A stretch of DNA of 27,355 bases, from positions 14,611 to 41,965 of the forward strand of contig NW_003126941.1 of the NCBI RefSeq assembly GCF_000003605.2, read 5' to 3'. Under the pieces are notes generated by a model. That model was not told the DNA's origin and ran no database searches. It saw nothing but the letters and a program-made list of their open reading frames with translations. Shown one piece after another: positions 8,978 to 18,951 of this stretch. This DNA comes from Saccoglossus kowalevskii (taxonomy: Eukaryota > Hemichordata > Enteropneusta > Harrimaniidae). The position numbers and the translations under genes were made by a program. Position 1 is the stretch's first letter, and every line of letters starts with the position of its first letter.

Positions 8978-10400
8978 TCACTTACAGTACTTTGCCCATT
9001 TCGTTTCAAACTTATTTTCACTTAAAATTTTTTTTTCAATGTTAATTTGGTTTCTTATTTTACTCATGAAATAAGCTATTGTTGGGCTATAACCAGTAAA
9101 CCTGCTACAATACAAGACATATTTACCAATTAGTAACAACAAATTCAAAATAGATTTCCAGTACTCCGAAAATAATACTTGAACATGTGATTAAATTTGT
9201 GTTATCATCAGAGATGTTTCTCCAGATCTCGTCAAACGAATTTCAAAATCTTTGATCTGTTGAACATACCGGAACAAATATTCAAAATTTTCCTCATTTT
9301 GGCAATATTTACACAAACTATCTGTTCTCAAGTTATTTTTGTATAATAATACATTTGTTGTTACAATTCTATGCAAAATTTGGAACTGAAAAATTCTCAT
9401 TTTTTCGTCACCTGTTACCTTATAAGGTAACTTCCAAATTGCCTTCCATTTACTTGCTATGTCCTGCCCATAAATCATTGACCCATATTTAGTTTTTGAG
9501 CTTGGGGGTTCAAATTTACTTTTTACCAATATTTCATAGAAATCTTTTGTTTCATCCTTCCCATAATTCATTGTATTTTGAACATTTTGTTCAGTTATAT
9601 GCACATGGTCATTAAATTTCAAAAGATTTTTTGCATTTTGATGGAATTACCGAAATAATACCTGTATATGTTATAAAATTCACAGCAATATTATATTAAG
9701 AAATCGACCATTATTATCTACCAAATTGCAGATGTATCTTACCCCACTGATGTGGCATTTACTGTGATATACAAAGCTCCCATTTATCAAAATATATTTA
9801 TTATTTTAAATTGTTAGAGTTATCATTTCCTGTACACAACTCGGTTCTTTCTGTTTATTTATCTCACTCAAATATCTTATAATATCCATGTAAATGGGAG
9901 GTATTCTACCATTTATTTGGCCCCAATCATTATTGCACTGGAGTAAAAATCGCAAACCCCCATAATTTCTAAAATAATAATAACTAAATACAGCTATAGT
10001 TGATTCTGTATGTATAATTTTAACAGCCCAGGAAAGTTTTATTGCTTTGTTCAAAATTTCAATATCCACCATACGAAGGCCTCTTTGATCATAGTTACCA
10101 ATTAGGGTATTACGTTTTATATGATGTTTTTTTACCTCGCCACAAAAAATGAATAACATTGAGATCGCCGTCATAGAATACACCACATTTGATGCATCAA
10201 ATCATAATAACTATTCCTTTGAGAGTTAAATTACATGATTTCCAGACAGACAGAATATTTAAAATTTTAGTTATCTTATCATAAAAATTTAATTTCTTAT
10301 TACACCTATTATTAAGGCCCAAATAAATATTTCCCGCCATAGCCTTTTCATAGTACCTACTAATAAAAGCTGTGTTATTTGCAAGTTAATCCTAAGTCCG
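8978..10400 (-). pseudogene. LINE ORF2 C-terminal region
   Basis: In order on the minus strand: NFYDKITKILNILSVWKS with NLTLKG (about 10200-10310), IKRNTLIGNY..GLRMVDIE, KWKAIWKLPYKVTGDEKMRI, a Cys-rich CKYCQNEENFEYLF, and finally KFETKWAKYCK before the stop. These are hallmark segments of L1/Tx1 ORF2 C-termini in aquatic animals. Frame changes occur near 10190 and 9650. Confidence 0.82.
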
Positions 10401-10406
10401 GAAAAC

Positions 10407-11572
10407 TTATGAAAATACAAATAAGAATGTGCTTAACTGACACAAAAAGAGCGTGGTATCATCTGCATACCCTAAAATTCGAATTTCATTGTCATAAGGC
10501 AAATGTACTCCTTCAATATCTTTACTGGCACGTATAGAAATGGCAAGGAGTTCGATAGCCATGACAAACAGTGCAGTCGATAAAGGACAGCCCTGTCGTA
10601 TACCCCGTGATAGTCCAAACCAACCTGTGGAAAACCCATTGTTTACAACACAACTCTTAACATCATTATAAAATACATTTATCCAATGTTTAAATGAAAA
10701 ATTCAATGCCTTATTTATAAAGCTTTAGAGAAGTCCACAAACATGACTGCCCCTGGGTGCTTATACTCCTCACAATAATCGATAACATCAGAAATAAGCC
10801 TTATATTATCCATAATTTTCCTCCCCGAAATAAAAGCTGATTGATCTTCGTGGATAATTTTAGGCAAAATATTCTCAAGACGTTTTGCAATGCACCTACT
10901 TGCTAGCTTATTATCGCTATTTAATGAAGAAACTGGTCTCCAATTGCCTAGATGAAGTTGTTCTTTATCTGGTTTTTGCAATAAGGTAATGACTGCCTGT
11001 TTTTGTGTGTTTGACATCATGCTTTGACATCATGCAACCATGATTGAGTGAAGCAACTAGTGCATCTCCGAAAATATAAAACTCGTGGGGCAGACCATCG
11101 CTACTTGGAGTCTTATTTCGAGAGGCTTTTTTAAGCACAGCAAAAACTTCCTCCTTAGTAAGTGGGCCCTCACACTGTAGTGCAATCTCATTTGATAAAA
11201 TAGTAATATTTTCTTTTACGAAAAATAAATTATCATTCTCACTAAATTTCAAATTGTTTTTTCTGATGTATAGAGCTCCTTGTAATACCTATTAACTTCT
11301 TTTAAAATGTCTTTTTTACTCGTCAAATATTCATTCCCTTGTTTCAACTCAACAATGGACTTTTTTGAATAATTATGTTTCTCGAAATTCAAAAAGAATT
11401 TTGTTCGTTTCTCACTATTTACAAACCATTGAACCCTCGATCTTACAATTGAACCTCTAATATTATTATCAATAATAGCTTCTAATTCTTGTTTTTTAAT
11501 TTCGTATTGGGATAATACCATCTCATCTACATTTTCATCTATTTGTTCTTCCAAATTCTGTACTTCAAGCAT
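10407..11572 (-). pseudogene. LINE ORF2 linker and reverse transcriptase domain
   Basis: The linker holds RSRVQWFVNSEKRTKFFLNF, a typical L1-clade segment. RT motifs follow: KTPSSDGLPHEFY, LGNWRPVSSLN, DQSAFISGRKIMDN, FVDFSKAL, SRGIRQGCPLS and GYADDTTLF with the catalytic aspartates intact. Between FVDFSKAL and FKHWINVFY there is a stop, and about 15 residues expected in the family are missing, so a small deletion has removed part of the RT. Two other frame changes are visible. Confidence 0.88.
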
Positions 11573-11814
11573 TAGTTCCAGTTCCTTATTTCTTCTCTCT
11601 TGTGCTTTCTTTTTTGAAAATTCAACTGTCGCCTCTCGAATTTAATATTTTAAAAACTCAAACAAAGCTTGATCATCCATATGTTTGTTTTCATCCACGA
11701 CATTAGGGATCAGTATTTTAATCATTTTAGAATATGAATTATCGTTTAATAAGTCACAATTAACTTCCAAAAACTTGGTCCCCTAACCTGCTTTTTACCT
11801 ATTTTATAAGTTAT

Positions 11815-12513
11815 TTAAATTGCATCATGGTCTGATTTAATACAAGGCATGATGTCAGACTTACCAATATTTCCAAATACTGATGGCGATGTCAAAAAAT
11901 ATTCTAGACGAGACGCAGCATTACCTCTTCGCCAAATAAACCTATACTGTGCTGGGTTTAGTTTACGGTAAACATTAATAAGTGATAAGGAGTTAATAAA
12001 TGTATACATGTCACGCCTGAAAGTATTCCTCAGCTCTGGACTATCACCTCTTTTATCCATTACTGGATCAAGAGGGATGCTTAGATCACCTCCAATTATT
12101 AAATTACCGTTTGGAACGTTATAATCAATTAAACCTCTTACAGTGGCTGATATTCAATTTGTTCCTTTTCCTTGTTGGGTACTTATAGATTTGCTATGAC
12201 TAAAACCAGATCATTAATTTCCTCTTCAACAAAAATATACCTCCCATCATTATCCACCAGCTTTTTTCTAATAGTAACATTCAAATTCTTATTAAAAATA
12301 TTGCTACCCGACAACTATTTTGTGTGCCATGAGAATAAATGACACTGCCACCACACTCCCTCTTCCACACACTCTCCGAATTAGAACAACTATGAGTCTC
12401 TTGAACCAAAATAATGTCACCCCTTTGTATAAAAAATCTAAAAACAGCTTTTCGTTTACTATAAGAATGTCTCATCCCCTAAAATTCAAACTTAAAATTT
12501 TGAATGAAGTCAT
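11815..12513 (-). pseudogene. LINE ORF2 endonuclease domain
   Basis: Recognised by LSLNFRG, then ILVQETHSCSNSE, VIYSHGTQNS, DNDGRYIFVEEE, VPNKEKEQ, NLIIGGDLSIPLDP and SRLEYFLTS, ending IKSDHD. These match in order the exonuclease-endonuclease-phosphatase motifs of L1-type LINEs. GGDLS stands where GGDFN is usual. At least three frame changes break the domain. Confidence 0.85.
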
Positions 12514-12681
12514 AATAAATGATACCAAAAAAAAATAGAAAAAGGAGAAACAATATTATTGGCACTCAAATATTACTGACAAAATATGTAATAATGCAAT
12601 AATGCTCCGTGAATCATAATTCACATCCCCAATAACAACACACTCAGCGCCATATTATTGTTTGAACAACCCCAACTAGAA

Positions 12682-13145
12682 GTATGATACGAATTTAAAA
12701 TCTTACACCTAATCGGATGATACATTCAACATGAGAAAATAACAGTATATTAATTAATTAATTACCACTGACTTAGTCATAGAGCAAAATGTTATATTGC
12801 CAGTCTGGGACAACGCTAAAAAAGTGACCATAAGCAATTTGTTAAATAAATCATATATAAATACATACATAATTCAATAAAACTCAACATTGTTTTTGTC
12901 TATACCTCATGTCGGATCTATAGCTATAACTTGTTTTTCTCGGGTCAAATAAAAATATGATACAAAATTAAAATCTTACACTTAATAATACATCCATCAT
13001 GAGAAAGAAACTGTATAGTATTTACCACTTATTTAGTCATAAAGCAACAATTAATAAATAAATCATATATAAAGATACAACTAAATAAATATCAACATTT
13101 TTGTTCTTACCCAGTGTCAGATTTATATCTTTGTTTGTTCTTCTT
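12682..13145 (-). repeat. 273-bp-period tandem duplication upstream of LINE ORF2
   Basis: The block from 12683 (TATGATAC..TTAAAATCTTACAC) recurs from 12956 with the same order of landmarks: CATGAGAAA, TTTAGTCATA or CTTAGTCATA, AATAAATCATATATAAA, CAACATT and CAGTGTCAG/CATGTCGG. The second copy lacks about 50 bp found in the first. The position directly upstream of ORF2 on the minus strand suggests 5'UTR monomers of the LINE, as in some L1 elements, but an independent duplication cannot be excluded. Confidence 0.65.
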
Positions 13146-13374
13146 CTTTACATTACACCACATCATCTGTTTTCCGTCAATGTACAAAACACCCCTTCCC
13201 TTTGAAAAATAGGCTTCATTATTAGTACCACAAATACGATTTGTGTAAGACGGTTTGTCGGAAAATAGAATGCAACGTCTCACACCCGACTAATTATTCT
13301 ATGTATGCGCACGGGAAACGAGAGTACACCGTTTCTTTTCGATGGTGACGCTGTTGAATATCCTTATTCGCCCA

Positions 13375-13535
13375 CGGTCTCATGCCACTAATTAACATAT
13401 AATAGTTTGTTTGTTCAAATCGTAAGGTTGTTTTCAACAAATGGGTTTTATTTCACCGTGTCTTATCCGAAATGCGATGTTTGAGGGCGTACTCCAATTA
13501 TGTCAGCTATTAGACTGTGTGGACCTGTGGATCTG
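13375..13535 (+). repeat. Dispersed repeat, copy B (diverged)
   Basis: Partner of 1305-1500, same orientation. Landmarks are TCTCATGCCACTAATTA, TTTTATTTCACCGTGTCTTA, CGATGTTTGAGGGCGTAC, AATTATGTCAGCT and GTGGATCTGG. Homology may extend weakly upstream to about 13250. It lies just beyond the LINE's presumed 5' end. Element class is unknown. Confidence 0.55.
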
Positions 13536-14839
13536 GGCAACTCTCAATTAGACACTTTCAAACTGAGAACTGCGGTTCCGAGAATACTGAAGGTTGAAAG
13601 ACTGACAAATGTGTGTGTCTTAGTGGCCAGAATTCTATTACATACATGTGGTTTCAACGAATTAAAATAATATTTTGATCTTTGTATCCTTTTATCTTGG
13701 TGGGTATCACCAAAACGCTAACATTGTCGTCCAATTAGCTTGTCGTGGTCGGCGAAAGTTTCTGCGCCAATGGATTCACTCGTGCAAAAATTACTTGATT
13801 TTGAACCAGTTACCTCGAGTACGTCAGCCTTTGCTTGTATACTAGGTTCAGTCAGCTAATTGGTACTCCATAGTCGACAATGTTAACGTATAAGCAGAAA
13901 ATGAAAAACAAAGTCTGCCAAATGGCTCTAAAATGGGGAATCAACAAGAACGCACAACTGGAGTAAACAAAAAACACCTCCTTCAGGAAAATCACTTGAA
14001 TTAGAACATACATATACAGCTTGATTCCTGCTCACGCCTGATACAAATATCACAGGAAGCAGGAGTAATTTTGTTGGTTGATTCGTACAAAGTCATGCCC
14101 GAATCTACCAACACAATTACATTGAAAACACATCGTTATGTTGTTTATTCCCACAATCGTGATCTATTGTAACTCGAGTGTCGCGAGTGCATGTCATTTA
14201 ATGTGATTCTTGATTGACACGTTTGCTATGCATACTGAATTGAATATTTATTAGCAAATTCGAAAGCAGCGTGGGCTCCTCGATATGACTATGATACCAT
14301 GTCGCCAGCAAACACGGCGCAGTTTGCATCCGAGTTAATCCGTTACATTGCATTACAAAGCCGGCAACGCTCACAAAGCGAGCAAGGTTATTTACAGGCA
14401 TGCTTATTAGAATCTTGTATATTTCTATCTTCTCTCAAATCGACAATGACCACTTTCATTCAATCGCAACGAAATACACTAACAGATTGGTAAATCACTC
14501 ATGAGTAGGGATGAGCATCGATAACAACAAAAGATAAGGACAACATGGGCGTATGAAGATTTCTGAATGCGTCGCTTCACTTGGGTGCTACCGACGCCAC
14601 CATGGACAAAAAAGTTGAACAAATCGACTGACGAATCTAACATCACAATGATGCAAAGTATTATCTAGAGAGGCGACATGCATTAGAATCTCCCGCTCTT
14701 TAACATCAACAACATACACGTTTCTGTGTAAATAAATTTATTTTAAACTAATAACAAGAAAATAACGATTGATTAGCATCTGCTTCTCTGATAGCACAAA
14801 CAATTTTATATACTCATTCATGCTTATCATTTAAAAAAG
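13536..14839. other. No recognisable gene
   Basis: Short overlapping open frames at about 14200-14490 on both strands are somewhat more GC-rich than their surroundings, but their translations match no family I know. The lower end (14500-14839) is where the downstream LTR of the gypsy relic would be expected; I cannot define LTR boundaries. Confidence 0.5.
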
Positions 14840-15532
14840 TTAGGGTTTGGGATATTCAGTACTTTGTATGTTTCCTGCTCCCACCTGTTGGCTATCTTAA
14901 TCTTGCCACGCAAGTTCACGTTCTTGACCAGTACTCAATCACCAAAACTCAACACAGCATCTCACACTCGCTGGTTGTACCGTTGCTTGCTACCTGTTGC
15001 GCTCTTTCATATATCCTTAGACGCTTGGTCATATGCATAGTGTTCTTCCCCCGCTATTGCGGATTGCCTATAATCGCTCTTGAAATCTATTGACGAAAAC
15101 CATTTAGCACCATGAAATGCCCAAAGACTATGTGATTCTCTGATCACCTCACTATACATCATGTCCCTGAGTAGCAGGTGTTCCTCATCGTACAGCGCTG
15201 TAGGTATGCATCGACGTGGCTGTCATATCGGCGTCTCTTTCTTGAGAGTGATTATATGTACACCTACCTAAGTCATAGTCACTTTTGGAAAATGTTCACT
15301 GATTACGGTCGAACATCTCATTCACCAATCGCATCTGTTCACCAGTAACACGGGACAAAGTCATGTCAAATTCTAATCCACCACTGACAAAAGCTTGCTT
15401 ATCTGGCTCAGGTGTTGTCTTTTTTACTGTCACAGGACGACCTAGGTCAATATACTGTATAGCTCCCGCTGTGCTAATATTGCATTTGCGTCCCATTCCA
15501 GATGACAGGCACTTTAAATCTCTTTCTGCCAC
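14840..15532 (-). pseudogene. Ty3/gypsy pol relic with large internal deletion
   Basis: Read on the minus strand. From 15532 to 15296 an open frame ends GGLEFDMTLSRVTGEQMRLV..MFDRNQ, the pattern before gypsy RTs. After a frame change come VHIITLKKETPI, QPRRCIPTALYDEEHLLLRD, YSEVIRES and GAKWFSSIDFKSDYRQSAI, the first RT motifs. In the same frame the text then changes to YDQASKDI, KSATGSKQRYNQRV, SFGD, VLVKNVNLRGKIKIANRWEQ and YKVLNIPNPN, which is the C-terminus of gypsy integrase. The RT YxDD motif, RNase H and the integrase catalytic core are missing between them. In-frame stops at four or more sites make it dead. The junction is near 15030-15070. Confidence 0.8.
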
Positions 15533-15883
15533 ATTAATATGTCAATAGAAGGAGGGAAGAAAACCCGTAGAAAAACTTGGTCCCCTCAACTGAACTCTCC
15601 CAGATGATTTTAAGCGATTTGATTATTACTAAGTTGTAATTCAACTATATAACAAACATGATACATTTTCCCCTTTGATTGATGCTTGGAATATAATAAT
15701 TTACTCTGAACCACCAAGATAAATCCTTCTACCGAATAATCAACAAATACTATGACCAATGTATGGGCGGTGAATCGTCGTGACGAAGACGAAAATTGAC
15801 AATTTGGATAATAAACACCTTTCTCATCATAATCTAACCAGCACCTACGAATTTCATCTTTCAATTTCATTAGTTTGCCGTTA
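15533..15883. other. No recognisable gene
   Basis: A minus-strand open frame at 15870-15610 (starting MKLKDEIRRCWLDYDEKG) has an ATG but resembles no family I know and shows no splice context. It could be the gag or protease part of the gypsy relic or random. Nothing else is seen. Confidence 0.4.
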
Positions 15884-15899
15884 ATTGACAGCTGTCAAT
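15884..15899. promoter_or_regulatory. 16-bp perfect palindrome ATTGACAGCTGTCAAT
   Basis: A perfect 16-bp palindrome whose core TGACAGCTGTCA equals the paired-site motif known for TALE homeodomain proteins (TGIF/PKNOX/MEIS type) and also holds an E-box. No neighbouring gene start within 2 kb gives it a target, so a regulatory role is only a possibility. Confidence 0.35.
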
Positions 15900-18600
15900 C
15901 ATTGGCACCACGGTTATATGATTTCTGACGGAGTCCAAAACGCAATTGAAAATGTAAACAAGTAATTGACAGACGACTCACTCTGATAATGTCATAGTTC
16001 TACATACATCACGTTAGTTTCATCAACTTACAATGTAATACTCAAATACTGTATTATAAAACTAGCGTTGAAATAATTTGAAATGTATTCCTGTATGGTA
16101 GCATGCAATTGCCTATTGCATAAATGAACTTGAATTTACACGTGTTCATAGAAGGATTCACTCGAATTCGAATTGCTCAACATTTTTCTCCACCTTCGTT
16201 TGTTTTGATTAGTGCAATATACCACACCGAGAGTTTTTCCATATAAAAACACAAATGCTTGCAAACAACGGTTCGTAGCAAAACTAAATGGCGGTAATTA
16301 CATTTTTGAGTTCACAGCATTGTAAATATATTTGTTACGAACGCGGAATACAAATGTACTATACAGTGTCAAGTGATACAAAGTATGTGACGTCACATGC
16401 TGATCCGATAACTACAGACTGTATTCGTAATTCTGGCAATGCACATGTGTTTATTTTCAGGAGTATTATTCAATATGTTCTACAATAGGTTGATATTGAA
16501 ATAATTCCTAAAAAAATAAAAAAAGATATATCCAGAATCGCCCTATTTGCATCACACAACGTATGCACTCAAAGTGTACACAGCAATATATGCGTATTCG
16601 GTTAAATGCGGTTAAATGCGATAAGGGAATCTGACTAAGTTTGTTCAATATTTGTATTATTGATACAATGTTGAATAACTTATGAAAGTTGAAGCTCATA
16701 AGCTGACATTTGTAACCATCTTATCTGTAGCATTGTTCGCGATGGCATTATTTAGGAGCAAGGTTGATTTCAGCTTGATGTTGGCTATCATTTGCGAATA
16801 TGTTAAATTTTGTGATACTCGTAAAAGTACGTAAAACCACGTATTCGACTAATTATATGATAGAGCAAAATACGACACAAGCCATGCTTTTTCACTCTTT
16901 TTTATATATCGATCTACCCATTGTTTTTAACAACTTGTGATATTTATTGTTATATATGTAAAAGTAAATATAATTACCTTATTGTTTCAACTCTAAATTA
17001 CTTAACCAGAAATCATAAATGAATACATATGTTCATCTAGAAAAAGAGAAATACAGTCATATATCATTTCACATGTAAACGTGTTATAAACTCATAATTT
17101 TATTCACTGTAAATGATCACTGACAGGCACAACACAATTGCCAGTGACTGACTGACAAATATTCGAATGAAATGAGTCCACTATACAAATCCTATCAATT
17201 CCATTTTCTTAAATTACCAGATTTCAAAAACATTGATGCATGTACATCATTCACACATCATCGCACAATGTCGGTTCGTTTGAAATTGAGTCTATTCAAC
17301 TGCACCGCACAATTATTAAACTATTGTTAAACACGTTTCTACATGTTTGCCCATCATATAGTTGTCATGGGTTTTAATTTTATTTGAAAATCTACTCTGT
17401 ACAAATATGTTTTTGACGCACAAGATACATATGAGGCAAGTTCATATTCAACTGGTTATGAACCATATTTGTGTTTTCAATAGACAAAAAAACAACAAAA
17501 ACTATATCTAACATGTTTTTTTCACTTATACGCGTATATACTATATACTAAAAATGATAATACGAGCGTTGTAGTGCTTTTATTAATATAAATGCTTTTA
17601 TGTTTGAAGTTGTATGTAGTGAACAATTAACTACGTAACAGCTGCTGTAGACATTCTATTTTATAATTCAATTCTTTTTTATGTTTGTTTAATTAGTCTG
17701 TACGGTTAACATATGTATATGTTTACAGCTAGGACATTACATTTATAAGTAAATTATTTTCATATATGTTGTTTCAATTTGTTTTGTATATATTGTGTAT
17801 TAATATGAGAGGTAATAATAATAACGTTGTCCTCATAAAAAATAGCAAACTGTGCATTCATATTAAAAATGATTGAAGACAATTGTTATTTTTTGTTCGG
17901 ATTGATAGGTAGGCAATCACTTAGCGTGATTTCTCCTTTTTTAAACTCATGACGCAATTTCCTTGCTATTTTTCCAACTGTATTTTATACATTTCTTCTA
18001 AGTATGAATTTTAACAACAGTAACACGCATTTTATATTAAGTAAACGATATTAGTGTTGTAACAATGCATGAATGATTACAAATAACAGTCACTCGTCGG
18101 TGATTATGTATGATGAGTTGGCATTAGCAAATATAAATACAACAATGAGAAAGTTGAACTGCGATTCATGTGTTAAGCTTCAACACTAACAAATTATGAG
18201 CTTATTATTGAGGATGATAATTGTTTAATGATTTAATGTTTTCCTTTAATTTTATTGCTATATGTTATGTTTCTCTAAACGCGTATAAATTGTGTGAGCA
18301 GATGGAAGTGGTTTCCCGTGACTAAAATACACAACGTGAACAATTTCAAATCGTGTGACATCAACGATATTGTGTCCTTTCAACTTTTGGTAATATACAT
18401 GCTTTTTATGCTGATTCTATCGTTTCGTTTTGTTTCATCATGTACAATTGTTTCCTGTGACATATATTGTTAACATGATTTGACAGACACATGTCAATAA
18501 AAACGTCAACACTCACACACATTAAAACAAAATACTTCCTGTGCCTATTCACATATTTATTTTAAATACTTTGGATTAACAGTGAACTCTTCAGTAGCAA
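15900..18600. other. Long AT-rich intergenic stretch
   Basis: About 2.7 kb without supportable exons, RNA genes or transposon motifs. Small items: the 10-mer GTTAAATGCG twice in tandem at 16601-16620 and the palindrome TATACGCGTATA at 17527-17538. The right end should hold the promoter of the lectin gene; I see no clear TATA box at a convincing distance. Confidence 0.5.
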
Positions 18601-18610
18601 ACTACGCCAT

Positions 18611-18832
18611 GTAAGTGAACATGTTTATTTGTTTATTATTCATTTGTGTAAGTCCATTGCGAGGGCTTACGGTTATGGGTATTTTGTTAAATCGTATTAA
18701 GTTAGTATCTAATTTAGTGCACTTTAGCCATAGTCATTGTCTAGGATTGCATCCCAGCAGTATGTGGCTGTATTCATGTAACATATAAGATACTAAACTC
18801 ATGTTTACTTTTTTTATTTTCACCATTTTCAG
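18611..18832 (+). other. Probable 5'UTR intron of the lectin gene
   Basis: A donor (CAT|GTAAGTGAAC at 18611) and an acceptor with a strong pyrimidine tract (TTTTTTTATTTTCACCATTTTCAG ends 18832, only part quoted as TTTTCACCATTTTCAG) bracket 222 bp upstream of the start codon. This would put a non-coding exon ending at 18610 and a 44-base leader at 18833-18876. Alternatively the acceptor serves spliced-leader trans-splicing. Confidence 0.5.
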
Positions 18833-18876
18833 CATTATTACACTCAACTCTGAACGGAACAGAAAACAACTTTAAA

Positions 18877-18951
18877 ATGACTTACATTTGGGTAGCACTG
18901 GTGTTATCCTTGTTCTTGTATGAGATCAATGCGACGAACGATATGGTCCAG
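18877..18951 (+). CDS. Lectin exon 1: signal peptide
   Basis: The ATG at 18877 begins a hydrophobic signal peptide with likely cleavage after INA (residue 19). Donor CAG|GTAAGT, phase 0. No in-frame ATG lies upstream in the leader. Confidence 0.85.

Larger units (their letters stand above)
8978..12513 (-). pseudogene. LINE ORF2: endonuclease-reverse transcriptase, frameshifted
   Basis: ORF2 encodes the proteins that nick target DNA and copy the element's RNA. It starts at the ATG at 12513 with KILSLNFRG, the first motif of the apurinic-type endonuclease. A frameshift then leads to ILVQETHS, IIGGDLS near 12090 and RRGNAASRLEYFL near 11930. A linker follows, then the reverse transcriptase, then the L1-type C-terminal region (LPYKVTGDEKMRIFQFQILH, CKYCQNEENFEYLF) ending at a stop at 8978-8980. 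The length, about 3.5 kb, suits an L1/Tx1 ORF2. Stops or frame changes occur at roughly ten places, so no enzyme can be made. Confidence 0.88.
8690..13145 (-). mobile_element. L1/Tx1-clade LINE retrotransposon, decayed
   Basis: On the minus strand the element reads from about 13145 (5' end uncertain) to about 8690. In order I see a tandemly duplicated non-coding segment (12682-13145), a full-length but broken ORF2 (12513-8978), and a 3'UTR of about 290 bp ending in AATAAAAAAATTATAAAA-like sequence near 8700. No ORF1 is recognisable between the duplication and ORF2. Target-site duplications could not be identified. The many stops and frameshifts show it is dead. Confidence 0.85.

Noticed and set aside
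14198-14493. Overlapping open frames on both strands in a GC-richer patch
   Set aside because: Translations match no known family, and open frames on both strands suggest composition rather than coding.
15610-15870. Minus-strand open frame starting MKLKDEIRRCWLDYDEKG
   Set aside because: It has an ATG and 86 codons but no family resemblance and no splice context. It may be gypsy-derived; too weak to call a gene.
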